A stretch of DNA of 64,000 nucleotides, taken from positions 606,675,501 to 606,739,500 of the forward strand of contig CM057456.1 in assembly GCA_016271365.2 (NCBI GenBank), written 5' to 3'. The notes beneath the pieces are model-generated. The model saw only the letters and a program-made list of their open reading frames with translations, had not been told where the DNA came from and ran no database searches. Source of the DNA: Neoceratodus forsteri. Its lineage: Eukaryota > Chordata > Ceratodontiformes > Ceratodontidae. The translations under genes were made by a program, and so were the position numbers. Positions within the stretch are counted from its first letter, which is position 1. Each line of letters begins with the position of its first letter. Shown piece by piece: positions 19,641 to 31,879 of this stretch.

Positions 19641-20361
19641 TCAGCTACCCCATGTAAAATTTATAGTTTTTTGCCCAATTTATGATGGCCATCTAAACAT
19701 TTTAAATGAAAATAAAGGGTTGCCATGCTTGTTTTTAAGTTACACGGTGAGGTGAGACTTAATCCCGCTTTACGGAAAAAAATCTGTAGGCGGTCAGAAT
19801 GATTTACATAGTTATAAAATCAATGTTTTAAACAAGGACACATCATGTGTCATGATGTTTGGTTCATATTTCCACAAATGCAAACATAAAAAGCAAATTA
19901 CCACTATTCTGACACCCTATTGAACTAACATTCCAATAGAACTAACATTCCAATAAATGGGGTAACTATTTATTTATTTATTTATTTTTTGCATAAAACC
20001 ATTGTAGTCCTGTGTTACTGTCATAAAACGTTTTTGATAGATGTACAATACGGTTGTGAATATAGCAAAAGAAAGAAATACAGCGGTTACTATGCTCCTT
20101 TTGGTTATACCTGCTTTGTAAGTTACAGTTTCAGAGGTAGTGTGTTCAGGACAAAAATAACTGAAAATCCCACAAAAAAAATTAAACTTGCCAGAAAACT
20201 ATTCAAACAATTCAAAAGTACATGCAGAATGACAAGGATGTTAATATTACAAAACAGAGTAACCAAAGACAGGCATGTACCTAAAGTGCCTTGAATGATG
20301 GCAATGGCTACAGTTGTTGGTGCTAACTTGCTCACTGCCAAATACTGTACTCTTAGCTGGA
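19641..20361. other. Unassigned AT-rich stretch
   Basis: Contains a TATTTATTTATTTATT run at 19970-19987 and a duplicated CCAATA.AACTAACATT motif near 19925-19950. A 101-codon plus-strand frame (19989-20294) shows no recognisable family. Confidence 0.35.
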
Positions 20362-21150
20362 CATGATATTGCTGATGGGGGACCTGAATATGCCAAATGT
20401 TGACTGGAGCACCATTGCTGCAGCCACATCCAAGAGCAGGGCCATTCTTGATGCCCTACAGAGGCATGTGTCAGACAACTAGTTTTGGAACCCACTCAGG
20501 AGAGAGCAGACTTAGACCTGGTACTCTCAAATGGGAATTGAGAGAGGATTTCTGATGTTGAAGTGGGTAGCCATCTGGGAACAAGCGACTACCAAACAGT
20601 GTAGTTCACGATAAACTTAGCTGTAGAGTCAAGCCACACAAAAGTGAAGGTACTGGACTTCAGGAGGGCTGATTTTGTCAAAATGGGAGAGTGCCTCAGA
20701 AAAGCACTAGGGAACAGGCAAGAAGGTGGGGTGGAGCAACAATGGGGAAACATCAAAACTGCCATCACAGAGCAACAAGTCTTTGTGTGAAGCAAATAAA
20801 CAAATCAAAATGAAAGAAAAAGCCACTATGGTTCTCAAAAGAAGTGGCGAGGAAGGTAAGGAAAAAGATAGTATTCAGGAAGTATAAGGAAACACAGAAG
20901 GAGCAGGACAGAGAACTCCCCACAGTTAAAACAGAAGGAAGGGAAGGCAGTCAGAATAGCAAAGGCCCAAACCAAGGAAAAGAAAGCCAACTCGGTTAAG
21001 AAGGGGGATAAAACCTTTTATAGGTACATTAGGGAGCAAAGAAAGACTAAGGCAGGGATACTGAGGCTGAACAAAGAGGATGGTGGTTGGGCAGACAGCG
21101 ACAGTGAAAAAGCAGAGATACTGAATGAATACTTTTGTTCAGTATTCACA
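20362..21150 (+). pseudogene. LINE endonuclease C-terminus and RT linker
   Basis: GDLNMPNVDWS (Asn block) is followed by LDALQRHV and SHLGTSDYQTV (20575-20605). The catalytic SDH histidine is Tyr here, as also in the copy at 27870, while the copy at 37985 keeps His. Next come KVLDFRRADFVKMGECLRKAL, a CK.PLWFSKEVA-like block and KKGDKTFYRYI. Two or more frameshifts. Confidence 0.8.
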
Positions 21151-22746
21151 ATGGAAAAGCAGGGGGAAATACCTAATCCGGTCAATAGAAGCACTCTGGA
21201 TAGGGGGGTTGATATTAGTCCTTTCACAGAAGAAAGTGTTCTGAAAGAACTCTTAAAACTGAAGGTGGATAAAGCAATGGGGCCTGATGGGATTAATCCC
21301 AGAATTCTAAAAGAACTAAGGGAAGAACTAGTAACATCACTGACTACCCTTTTTAATAAATCATGGGAGGATGGGGTGGTACCTGAGGACTGGAGGAGGG
21401 CAGATGTGATTCCCCTTCACAAAAGTGGGAGCAAGACAGAGACAGGAAACTACAGACTTGTCAGTTTGACCTCAGTGGTAGGGAAAATGATGGAATCACT
21501 TCTGAAGGAAAGAATTGTTGAGTACCTAGAGGTCAGTGGGGCATAGGACCCAAGGCAGCATGGATTCACAGTGGGAAGGTTATGACAGACAAATCTAATT
21601 GATTTCTTTGACTGGGTGACCAAAGCAGTAGACCAGGGAGGGGCTGTGGACATGGCCTACCTAGACTTTAGCAAGGCATTTGACACAGTCCCGCACAAAA
21701 GATTAATAAACAAATTAGCCAGCCTGGGAGTGGGTCCTAGGGTGGAAGCCTGGGTAAAACACTGGTTGGACAACAGGACACAGTGGGTAATAGTAAATGG
21801 AGTCCACAGTGAAGAAATGAGGGTTATTAGTGGGGTACAGCAGGGTTCAGTACTTGGGCCAGTCTTTTTTAATGTCTTTGTAAGTGACATTGAAGATGGA
21901 CTGGAAGGGAAGGTATGTCTCTTTGCAGATGACACAAAGATCTGCAACATGGTTGATACACAAGATGGGGTGGAAAGGATGAAAAGGGACTTGGCAAGGT
22001 TGGAGGAATGGTCAAATGTATGGCAGCTTAGATTCAATGCAAAAAAGTGCAAAGTAATGCACCTAGGAAACAAAAACCCAAGGGAAGAGTACACAATGGG
22101 GGGTGAGATACTGAGAACAACAAAAATGGAAAGGGACCTGGGAGTAGTCATATCAGATGACCTAAAGGTGGGCCAGCAATGTGAGAAGGCAGTAAGGAGG
22201 GCTGGGGGGATAATGGGATGCATAGGGAGAGACATCAGCAGTAGAAAACAGGAGCTTGTTGGCCCTCTGTTCAGACAGTTGGTAAGACCATATCTGGAGT
22301 ACTGTGTACAGTTCTGGAGACCCCATCTCCACAAAGACATAGACAGGGTGGAGGCTGTCCAGAGGAGGGCAACCAAAATGATGCAGGGTCTGCATCAGAA
22401 GACATATGAAGAAAGACTAAAGAAACTAAAGATGTATAGCCTCGAGGAAAGGAGAGAGAGGGGACATGATAGAAACTTTCAAATACCTCAAAGGAATCAA
22501 CAAAGTCCAAGAGGGTAGCATCTTTCAGAAAAAGAGATGTGCAAAACAAGGGGGCACAATTTGAAGATAGAGGGGGGACGGCTCAGAGGTAATGTGAGGA
22601 AGTATTTCTTCACAGAGAGGGTTGTGGATACATGGAACAGCCTTCCTGAGGAGGTTGTAGAGTCAAAAACAGTGGGAGAATTCAAGAATGCATGGGACAG
22701 ACATAAGGCAATTCTAGTGGGGGGGTATGAGAAAGTAGGCTGTTGA
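21151..22746 (+). pseudogene. LINE reverse transcriptase, nearly intact
   Basis: From 21151 the same frame runs to 22518 with only two in-frame stops (TAG 21544-21546, TGA 21583-21585). Motifs: KAMGPDGINPRILKELREE (about 21270), PEDWRRADVIPLHKSG, MAYLDFSKAFDTVPHKRL (motif A, 21652-21705), [15 protein letters not shown] (motif B) and LFADDTKI (motif C, 21919-21942). Then NAKKCKVMHLGNKNP, RDLGVVIS and VQRRATKMMQGLHQKTYEERL. A frameshift near 22455 moves the C-terminus to the frame at 22537-22746 (RGHNLKIEGGRLRGNV, RVVDTWNSLPEEVV). The Gly-Val-Gln at motif B replaces the usual Gly-Val-Pro. Confidence 0.93.
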
Positions 22747-22849
22747 TTAACTAGGATCTGCAACTTATTCGTTAGGTAGGGAAATGGGCAGACTAGGTAG
22801 GCCAAATGGTCCTTATCTGCTGTCAGATTCTATGTTTCTATGACTTAAT

Positions 22850-23540
22850 AGGATAAATCATTATTCAAATAATGCTTCATATATTTAAGAATGGATTTGT
22901 GCCGGTAAACAGTCATAAAAACATTTTCAGATGAAACAGAAAAATGAGAATTTCAGACACCAGGGAACATCCTTAACTGTGTGCTACCAGTACTATCTGA
23001 CTCAGTAAAGAAGAGTCAAGGACTTGAAACACCCATGTCAGAGTGGTTATTTATGTAACTCAGTCAAAGGTGCACCTGTCCCAGCAGCTCCTGGGGAAAA
23101 GGGAAAGGTGAGCTGGTTGACAGTGATTGTAAATGGCTCCCAGAGAAGCCGAAACATCTGCATCCCCCTGCACAGGAGAGTTCTGTTGGTCATGCCTATG
23201 CTGGGCACAGTCATGTTGGTCACTGAACCAATAAAAAGGGAGGGGGTAGCATAAAACAAATCAAATATTAAAATACCCATCTGCATTAAAAATACAGTAT
23301 CAATTCACAGTTTGTTGTATCATCTTCAGTAACAGCAGCAGTAAGAATCCACATGGGACAAGTGAAACTTGAACTGGTACTGTAAATAAATTAATACCCT
23401 GTTACTGAAGAAAAGTTATGAGTTGCACTGTCTGCCTCAGGAATAGTATACCGTTAGTTAAAACACAATCTCCCTCTCATTCTACTTATTGTATAGTCTT
23501 GCACCCCATTCCTTTAAAGTATACTTGCTTTAATAGTACC
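22850..23540. other. Unassigned stretch
   Basis: No coding family or RNA gene recognised on either strand. Confidence 0.35.
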
Positions 23541-24545
23541 TTACTTAAAGTGATTTATGGAAGACCGCTATAGCAAATGGGAGTAGTAACCTGTAGGAAC
23601 CTGTAGGAGTTGTGAATCAATCTCCTACCATTCAAACTGCCAAAAAGTGCTGTTTTCCATGAAAAAATGCATTTATTTCTGTGCTCTGCTTCATTTGCAT
23701 TACCCTGACCCTTTTTTTTCCTCAGTGCTGCAACCCCCAACCGTGACATCATGCATGTGAAACAGAGTTTTTAAGCACTGTTTTGAAACAGAGTCCTCTG
23801 TTGGTCAGTCTTGGTATTGCAGACATCCTTTTCCTTTTACAATGTTGGACTCACTGCATAAGCTTGACAGAAAAGAAAAGGAAAAGTATTCTGACTTGTA
23901 ATTACACTTCTGAACTACTTATAGTCATTCAGGTCCTATAACATAAACATAGAAAAGTATCATCACGCTCCTACATTTTGACAGGAGCTGTCACTTCAGA
24001 CCTGTCACTTCACCAACAGGTAGTAAAAAATAAAACAACATCTACACAGACTGGCAAATGATCTTTTTGGCCTTCCTGCATCACAAAAATTTTTTCTAGA
24101 AATGTTTCTACAGACTGTACTGTTGTAAACACTACAGAAATAGGAGACTGCACTTTGATAAGGGAGACAGACAAATCTGCCATTTACTGTACCCACAATG
24201 CCTTGCTACATATGTCTACATATTACGTGTTATACTGCAGTAACCTCTACCAAACTAGGGGATTGCACCTCTGAGTATTGAACATTTAAGTCAACTTTAT
24301 AATGTACCCAGAATTCCTTGTTGCTGTATGTAAAACATTGTCAGTTTCCTTACATTGCATCATTCTGGGGGGGGAGTGGCCACACACAGTAAACTGGAGG
24401 GTGGACAGAAACAAAATCATTAAAAAAATGACTATGACAGATTTTTTTTTACAAAACAAATTGCAGCTTCAACATCTGATGCATGGGTGGCAATGGCATG
24501 CTATGTGAAACAGGCATGTGGGGAACTTCCATAAATCACTTTAAA
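23541..24545. mobile_element. Candidate 1.0-kb TIR element
   Basis: CTTAAAGTGATTTATGGAAG near 23545-23565 is matched by the inverted CTTCCATAAATCACTTTAA at 24526-24544. A third copy of the first half occurs at 3617-3634. The 1-kb interior has no transposase. The ends are short (19-20 bp) and no target duplication was established, so this could be chance pairing of a dispersed repeat. Confidence 0.35.
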
Positions 24546-25094
24546 TTGAACTGTGGCTATATGGTAATCTGGTGAACGACAAGTATCTCATGCCTGAGCA
24601 GCCTAAACATGGTAATCACCTCAATTACTGAACAGTGCCATACACAGCTGAAAGAAAATCGGAAAGTTGGCACTTGGATGTTACACGGCATATCAATCCC
24701 TTTATTGAAACTACAGTTTGTGTGGCACAAAGTTGTTTGAACATTACTTCTAAGGCAAGGTTGGAGTGCATGCAAAGAAATGGTAGTCATGCTTACATAG
24801 TGCAATGGTATTGAAAGCAAAAAGGCAAACCGGCACAGCTCCAAACTGTTAGCAATATAGAGCTTTATTCAATAACATTTTAAAATGGCAACATACCATT
24901 TGTAGACAGCTCCACATACAGGTCGCAACACAGAAGACCTCGCCTGGTTTTGCAGCTAGTGCATCATTGGGGGAAGCCCAGTTACCAGGCTAACTAGCTC
25001 TTTATGCAGCGGTAGTTAACACTTGGCTAACACATGTTTCGACAACGCTAACTATAAGAAACACTTTAACATTGAACTGTTAATGTTACTTCGA
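24546..25094. other. Unassigned stretch
   Basis: Includes TTTATTCAATAACATTTTAA and several GCTAACTA-like motifs near 24990-25060; no gene recognised. Confidence 0.35.
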
Positions 25095-25615
25095 TACATA
25101 GATTCATAGACTATAATGGCAGAAAAAGGCCTGTCAGCTGATTCAGTCTGCCTACTATAGCAATATACTCAGTACTGGCACAAGTGGCCATCCCTCCACT
25201 TTGTTTCGACCTCCTTTTCTAATACTATATGCCTGTCCCATCCCTGCTTGGAGCTGTTCACCGATTTGGCCTGTAACACTTCCTCTGGCAGATTGTTCCA
25301 CTTGTCTACCACCCTTTCTATGAAAAAGTGCTTAAGGACGTCCCTTTTGAATCTCCTCCCTATGAGTTTAAGTGAGTTTCCTCTTGTTCACGTAGTCAAA
25401 CTCAAGGAGAAACGTTTTTGGTGCCCACCCTGTTTATTGCATGCAGATACTTGTATGTCTTGATTCTGTCACTCCTTTCCTTCCTTTACTTAGGGGTGTA
25501 CATGCTCAAGTCCCACAGCTTCTCCTCACATGTATTGCCCACTAGTCCATAGGCCATTTCATTTGCCCTGTACTGTATTGTACTGCATCCACCTTACTGC
25601 AGTCTCTCCTCAGGT
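25095..25615 (-). mobile_element. 3' part of the split minus-strand LINE
   Basis: Minus strand: thumb remnants from 25615, then TTRGNSLKLIGRRFKRDV.KHFF, a W-LPEEVL block and a 3' UTR ending near 25095 with the family-like TATAGTCTATGAATCTATGTAT. The thumb text continues the RT that stops at 28910, so this is the other half of the LINE at 28905-32470, separated by the younger LINE at 25617-28900. Confidence 0.75.
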
Positions 25616-25720
25616 ATCATAGAAACATAGAATCTGACGGCAGATAAGGACCTCTTGGCCCACCTAGTCTACCCTTTTCCCTACCTAATGCAACACCACA
25701 GACCCTACTTGATATACAGT

Positions 25721-27290
25721 TTATCTTACCACTAAGGTTCCCTTATATCCATCCAATGCATTCTTGAATTCTGTTACTATTTTTGCCACCACCACCTCGT
25801 CTGGGAGGCTGTTCCAGGCATCCACCATTCTTCCATGAAAAAGTACTTCCTCACATCTCCCCTCAGTCTGACCCCCTCCAGCTTCACAGTATGACCCCTT
25901 GTTCTTAAGCATCCTTTTTTCTGAAAAGTGCTTCCCTCTTGAACCTTATTAATACCCTTAAGGTTTTTAAAAGTTTCTATCATATCCCCCCTTTCCTCCA
26001 GGGTGCATATATTAAGGTCCTTTAGTCTCCCCTCATAGGGCTTTTGATGCAGACCTGCATCATTTTAGTCGCCCTTCTCTGGACCGCCTCTACTCTGTCT
26101 ATGTCATTCCAGAGATGTGGTCTTCAGAACTGGGCACAGTACTCTAGGTGATGTCTCACCAATGATTTATACAGTGGCAACACCACCTCTCTCTTTCTGC
26201 TTGTGGTGCCACTCCCTATGCACCCTAGCATCCCACTAGCTTTCCCCACTGCCTTGTCACACTGTCTGGCCACCTTTAGGTCATCAGAACTGATTAGCCC
26301 AGGTCTCTTTCCTATTTGGTGGTCATTAATACCACTCCCTCCATTTTGTACTCTGCCTTCGGGTTTCTGTGCCCCAAGTGCATGCTTTTGTTCTTCTTTG
26401 AATTGAAACTGAGCTACCACACCCTTGACCACTCCTCTAGCTTTCTTAGATCTCTATTCATTCTGACCCTCCCCCCCAAGTGTCTACCCTATTCAAATTT
26501 TAGTGTCATCCGCAAAGAGGCATACCTCCCCTTCTAGCCCCATTGCAATGTTGGTAATAAGGACATTAAAGAGGACCAGTCCCAGTACTGATCCTTGTGG
26601 TACCCCACTGATTATCCTCCCTTCCTCGGAGTGAACTCCATTTACCACCACCCTCTGTCTCCTGTCCCCTAACCAATTCCTTACCCAGATTACCACCTTT
26701 GGACCCACTCCTAGGCTGCCCAGCTTGTTTATGAGCCTCCTATGTGGAACAGTGTCAAAGGCCTTACTGAAATCTATGTAGGCCATGTCCACCACTCTAC
26801 CCTGATCTATTTCCCTGGTCACCCTGTCAAAGAAATCTATTAGATTTGTTTGATATGACCTCCCCTCGTTAAATCCATGCTGCCTCTGGTCTTGTAAACC
26901 ACTGGATTCAAGATATTCCACACTCCTTTCCTTGAATAGTGATTCTATTAATTTCCTCACCACTGAAGTCTGGCTGACTGACCTATAATTGCTAGCCACC
27001 TTCCTACTACCACTTTTGTGAAGTGGGACTGCATCTGCCCTCCTCCAGTCCTCTGGAATCACTCCTGTCTCCAGTGACAGGCTGAACAGGGCTTTTGGAG
27101 ATGCAGCCAGCACCTCTCTGAGCTCCCTCAGGATTCTTGGATGCACCCAGTCTGTCCCATTGCCTTGTCCACTTTCAGATTTTCAAGTTCTTTCAGGACT
27201 CTCTCCTCTGTAAATGGACTAGTGTCCACCGCCCTACCTCTGATGCTCCTGGTACTTATCTATGGTCCCTCGCCTTCTCCGTCCTCCGTG
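25721..27290 (-). pseudogene. Reverse transcriptase of the nested LINE
   Basis: A 217-codon uninterrupted frame (27146-26493) holds MHPRILRELREV, IPEDWRRADAVPLHKSGSRK, MAYIDFSKAFDTVPHRRL (motif A), [17 protein letters not shown] (motif B) and CLFADDTKI (motif C, about 26505). A frameshift follows; 26432-26124 gives SSDDLKVARQCDKAV and LYKSLVRHHLEYCAQF. The C-terminus lies at 25983-25721 (MIETFKNLKGINKVQEGS, AGG-TEGRCEE, WNSLPDEVV). Catalytic Asp residues are all present. Confidence 0.9.
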
Positions 27291-27365
27291 AACACTGAAC
27301 AAAAGTATTTTGCTCAGGATACCTGCTTTCTCCTGGTCTCACTCCACATACTCCCCCCTTCCCTG

Positions 27366-28470
27366 CTAAGCCTTCCTTTCCCTCCCCTGGATTTTCTTTT
27401 TTTTATTTATATACCTGAAAAAGGTTTTGTCTCCTTTCTTTACTGCCTGGGCAGTTTTCTCTTCTGTTTGTGCCTTTGCACTCCTAATAGCTTTTCCTGC
27501 CTCCCTCTGCTTCTCCTGATACACCTCCCTATCCTCCTCCTCCCTCTTTGTTTCTTTATATCTCCCGAATGATAACTTTTTAGCCCTTATCTTCCCAGCC
27601 ACCTCTTTTGAGAACCATAGCGGTCTCGTTTTCCTTTTGCTTTTGCTTACTTGCCTGATGCACAGGTTTGTTGCCTTTACTATCCCCTTTTCTAGTTTTG
27701 CCCACTGTTCCTCCATTCTACCCAAGTCCTCCCCCGCCAGAGCATCCCTGAGGCATTCCTCCACCTTTTTAAAATTTGCCCTCCTGAAGTCCAGGAGCCT
27801 CGCCTTTGTGTGGTTCGATTCTGCCACAGTACTTATATTGAACCACACCGTATGGTAATCACTGGTCCCCAGGTGGCCACTCACTGTGACATCTGCAACA
27901 CTGTCCCCGTTGGTGAGTACAAGGTCCAGTATTGACCCTCACAAGTGGGCTGTTTTCTAGTTGCTTGAGGAACGCCACCTGCAGGGAGTCCAGGATGTCT
28001 CCACTCCTAGCTGAAGCTACAGCTGGGATGCTGCAATCTATATCCAGCAGATTGAAGTCCCCCTCCAGCAGCATCTCCCACTTTTTTTCCATCTTTTAGA
28101 TGGTTTCCACCAGAACCTTATCCAACTATCCCCCCCAGTCTCAGTTGCCTTTATGTTATCCCTCACATAGACAGCCATCCCTCCACCTTGTTTCCCACAA
28201 TGTCCTTTCTGAATAGAGTATAGCCTGGTATGGCTATATCCCAGTCATGGTTCTCATTGCACCATGGCTAGGTAATGACGACAATGTCCAGGTCAGCCTC
28301 TGTCATAATGGCCTCAAGGTCTGGGATTTTACTTCTCAGACTTCGAACATTTATACCCATGGCTTTCCAGATTCTGCTACCACGCTGCTTCTCTAACCCC
28401 CACTTTCCCTTTTGCCTTCTCTCCTTCCCCCCTCTTCTCTCATTCCCATTTCTCTTCATGTCTACCATAT
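27366..28470 (-). pseudogene. Endonuclease of the nested LINE
   Basis: Starts with INVRSLRSKIPDLEAIMTEADLDIVVIT (28370-28275). The domain interior is frame-broken; LEGDFNLLDIDCS (28065-28030) is the catalytic Asn block, and HLGTSDYHTVWF (27875) is the SD-His region with Tyr in place of His. A 172-codon frame (27884-27366) continues with RLLDFRRANFKKVEECL, RPLWFSKEVA and KKGDKTFFRYI. Confidence 0.85.
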
Positions 28471-28603
28471 TGTTTTTGTTGTTGTTGGGTACCCTTGGGT
28501 ATTTCTTTCCCTTTAGGCTTCTCCCTTCTTACTACCTCCATTTGTTGTGGGAGGGGGGAGACAGTTTATGTCTCCTTGCCTCTTTCTGTCACCCCCTAAG
28601 TTA

Positions 28604-28890
28604 AATTCTTGCCAATGTAACATTTAAACTGTTCACTGAGGACTGTGGCTCCCCTCCTAGATGGATGCAGGCCATCCTACCTGAACGGACACTTATCAGT
28701 CCAGGTGGGACCCCAGTCCCCAGTGTAGCCAAACCCCTACTCGCTGCAACACTCTTTCAAACATGTGTTGAAATTCCTGGTATAGAGTACCCTATCCTCC
28801 CCTGTCATAGACAGGTAGCACCTCAGAAAAGGCTACTAAGTATGCTATCTGCTTAAGTCCCCTCTCCAGCTTCCTGAACTCCTCCTGCAC
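28604..28890 (-). pseudogene. ORF1 esterase C-terminus of the nested LINE
   Basis: Minus-strand reading shows IVQEEFRKLERGL (about 28885-28850), SEVLPVYDRGG and DGLHPSRRGATVLSEQFK (28675-28625). DGLH is the block V Asp-x-x-His of SGNH/GDSL hydrolases, which CR1/L2-type ORF1 proteins carry. Stops interrupt it and the N-terminal half (GDS block) is truncated. Confidence 0.75.
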
Positions 28891-28923
28891 TATCCTATAT
28901 CTTGCACAGTGTTCCAGGAGTGG

Positions 28924-30280
28924 TCACACCAACGTCCTGTACAATGAGAAAATCACTTCTGAACTTCTTCTGCTTACCACTCTCCCTGTGCAACTCAGCA
29001 TCATGTTTGCCTTGTCCACAGCTCTATTGCAATGCGAAGCTGTTTTCAGGCTCTTCGATATCATGACTGATAGGTCCTTTTCCTCCACGGTACATTCCAG
29101 CACCACTTTCCCATTTCATACTGCACTTCTAGGTTTTTCTTCTCAATGTGTATCATTTAAATTTTTTTTTTGCATTGAAGCCCAGCTTCCAGATCTTTGA
29201 CCAGCTCTCCAACCTGCCCAGATTCTTCCTGAGTTCCCTTATGCCTTCCTCTGTGTCCACCATTGTGCAGATCTTTGTGTAAGGTAAGAAGAGGCAGGTC
29301 TTGCCCTTGATGCCTTTCCTATGTTACAAATGAGTACATTGAAAAGGACCAGAACCAGCACCGACCACTGAGGCACTCCACTTGTTACATTTATTTCCTC
29401 TGAAAACTCCCCACTAAATACTGCCCTTTGTGTTCCTCCCTTCAGCCTGTTCTCCACTGAAGTTGCTAATTTTTCCCACACCTCTAAGTCCCTTATCTTC
29501 GTGACCAGTCTCCTGTGGGGGGCTTTTATTTATTTTATTTTATTTTTATTTTATTTAAAAGTTGGTGAACAGGAGAGGCACACTGAGCTGAGGCTTGTTT
29601 CCAGGTGTGACCTGAGGATGGGGAGAAAGAAGCAAAAACAAAACATAAGGCATTATTCAAATAAATTATTCATAAAAAAAAAAAATGATCAGATTGTTCA
29701 GGTTACAAGCCAGATGTTACATAATAAGACATTTAAAATTCAGTATATAAAGTAAAACAGGAGTCAAAGACCTAGCTGAAATTCAAATATACTACATCTA
29801 CTAGCTGTCCCCTATCTGTTGCTCAGGTCAGTCAGTCAAAGAAGTTGACCAGATTCATCTGGCAAGACCATCCCCTCAGGAACCCCTGTTTTCGGGAGTT
29901 CTGTAGCCTATGTCCCTCCAGGAAGTCCACCAGTTCCTCCCTTAGTAAATACTCCATAGTTTTTTTTTCCACTACATATGTCATGCTGACTGGTATACAT
30001 TTCCCTGGCTTATCCTTCCTTCCACTCTTGTGTAGAGGGATCATGTCCACTCTCCCTCCATCCTTAGATACCCCCCATCCCCATGGCCAACAGGCAGTTG
30101 AATAGGTTGGCAAACAGCCCTTCTACCACTTCTGCTACCTCCGTTAGCATGCTCAGGTGTAAACGATCAGGTACCATAAATCTATTTACTTTCACCCCTG
30201 TAAGCTTTTCCAACACCTTTTTCTCTATTATTTTGACCCTGCCACTTGAGTTCCTGCTCTGCTTCCTTCCCCTCTAACCC
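28924..30280 (-). pseudogene. Reverse transcriptase of the older LINE
   Basis: RT pieces: DMIPLHKSGRKDKPGKCIPVSM (about 30050), LVDFLEGHRLQNSRKQGFLRG (29915), an interruption at 29522-29830 that removes the motif A region, then WEKLATSVENRLKGGTQRAVF and SGVPQWSVLVLVLFNVL (29390). The FADD motif is degraded at about 29300. KDLSVMIS and LYRTLV follow (29070-28930). The end at 28910 is the insertion point of the younger LINE. Confidence 0.8.
29522..29830 (-). mobile_element. L2-like LINE tail inserted in the older LINE RT
   Basis: Opens with TTTATTTATTTTATTTTA and a block GGTGAACAGGAGAGGCACACTGAG...TTTCCAGGTGTGACCTGAGG, the degenerate counterpart of the 34806-34890 tail. The RT motif A segment expected at this point is missing, so some target sequence was deleted. 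Confidence 0.55.
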
Positions 30281-31302
30281 TCACACTCTTGCAATGGCCC
30301 ATCCTTCTCCCTAGTAAATACAGAAACAAAAATATTTTTTCAGTATCTCTGCTTTCCCCTTGTCCTCCTCTTCCCAGCTTTCCTCACGTTTCAGTCTTAC
30401 AATACCCCTCTTTGACCTTACGCTTCTCCCAGATGAACCTTAATAATGCCTTTCCCTTGCTTCACTCTCTTTGCCAGCCTGAGCTCTATCTCCATGTTGG
30501 CCTCCCTCACCAAATTCCTGCTGACTACCTTTGATGACTCCAGGTACTTTTCCCTATCCTCCTTCCATTGGCTGCTCTTCCACTTTAAGGTACTTTAATC
30601 TTGAATGGCATGATCTAAGTGTTGTAAAGGTGTTGGAGAACTGTACTGATAGGAACGAATTTGTCTGTAACACTCTGTACCATTCTTTTACAAATCAAAT
30701 TGTTTAACTATTTATGTATTTGAAAATACTTTTAATGAAAATATATTGAAAAAAGAAAAAGACAAGAATGCCCTTCTTTTGTTATTTTACCACTGTCTGA
30801 ACCCCTTGCCCTTATTTCCCTTTGATACCTTTGTAACTGAGCTTTCTGCCACTTCTACTGTGTTATTGCTTTTTACATTCTTCCTATTGGTATTTTGCCC
30901 CCTCTACCTACTCTATACTCTTTGTGTTTTTTTTCTCAGCTGTTCCCTCATCTTGCCAAAATCCACTTTTGGAAAGTCCCAAACCCTTACTGTGTTTACC
31001 CTATCGGTAGTCCCTATCTGGATCTCCAGCACCACTGTTCTCTGGTCACTACAATTAAATGGTTCCAAGACTGCTAAATTCTGGATCCTCTCACTGTTGT
31101 GAGCACCAGATCAAGCACTGCTCCTTTCCTTGTTAGACCCTGATTCAAACTAACTGAACTAGAAACACCTCTTGCCATGCATCCTCCAGGCACTCATTCC
31201 TACTACGTGCTGCAATTGTCACTTTCCAGTCCACATCCAGCATATTTAAGTCTCCTACTGCAGTACCACCACCTCCCCTAAATTGGCCACCATCCTAAGT
31301 AT

Positions 31303-31801
31303 CTATCCCAGTTCCTTGTCTGCCTCCTGATCCTGACCTGATGATCTGTAGACCACTCTAATCCTGATTCGTTCCCCATTTCCTGTTGCTGCTAGCACCC
31401 ACAGGGCTTCTAGTTTACCTGACTCCCCAAGGCTGTCTATTTCAGTTGCCTCCATTCCCTCTTTTATATAAAGCATTACTCCCCCCTTCACTGCCCTTTC
31501 ATCTGTCCTTCCTGAACAGTGAGTACCCTGGAATGGTCATGTCCCATTCATGGTTTGAGGTTGTCCACATCTCTGTGACATCCACCAGATCAATACTTCC
31601 TTCTGTGACCATCACCTGATGTTTCGATATTTTGCTACCAAGACTCCTTGCATTGGAGCACATCTTCCAACATTTATCCTTGCTCCCTCTTTTCCCTTTA
31701 CCCTGGGTATGTTTGAGTCTGCTGTATTGCTCAACTGGAGGAGGCTGGCAAAGCCCCATTTGTTTGTGACATCTTGTTTGTAGCTTGTAACTCTGACTCA
31801 C
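31303..31801 (-). pseudogene. Endonuclease start of the older LINE
   Basis: Frame 31801-31499 carries CSNARSLGSKIS, the typical first helix/strand of LINE endonucleases, followed by DLVDVTEMW (the catalytic Glu block, T-E-x-W) and DMTIPGYSLFRKDR. Frame 31491-31303 continues with GGVMLYIKEG and IRVVYRSS. The later Asn and SDH blocks are only faint at 31000-31260 (TIVVLEIQIGT-like segment, MLDVDWKV). Confidence 0.8.
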
Positions 31802-31879
31802 AACCTCACTAGTTTAAACAAGCTATAATGCTATGCCAACCTTTCTCCCAGTATCCCTCTGATCTCCTTGTTGGGATAC

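Larger units (their letters stand above)
20362..22840 (+). mobile_element. Esterase-ORF1-type LINE, best-preserved copy
   Basis: Starts inside the endonuclease domain (LMGDLNMPNVDWS at 20372) and runs to a complete 3' end: GGTCCTTATCTGCTGTC followed by TCTATGTTTCTATGA at 22840. It is 2.48 kb, 5'-truncated. There is no obvious target duplication, usual for CR1/L2-group insertions. Confidence 0.93.
25617..28900 (-). mobile_element. Esterase-ORF1-type LINE nested in an older LINE
   Basis: About 3.28 kb, from the C-terminal half of ORF1 (28890) through endonuclease and RT to a complete 3' end (TATCATAGAAACATAGAATC on the plus strand at 25617). It interrupts the RT thumb of the older minus-strand LINE whose halves lie at 25095-25615 and 28905 onward. 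Confidence 0.9.
28905..31805 (-). mobile_element. Older minus-strand LINE, main body
   Basis: Upstream half of the split LINE. Order on the minus strand: endonuclease start SNARSLGSKIS (31660), EN region to about 31000, RT from about 30280 to 28910. It is more decayed than the copy nested in it, as expected for the older layer. Confidence 0.8.
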
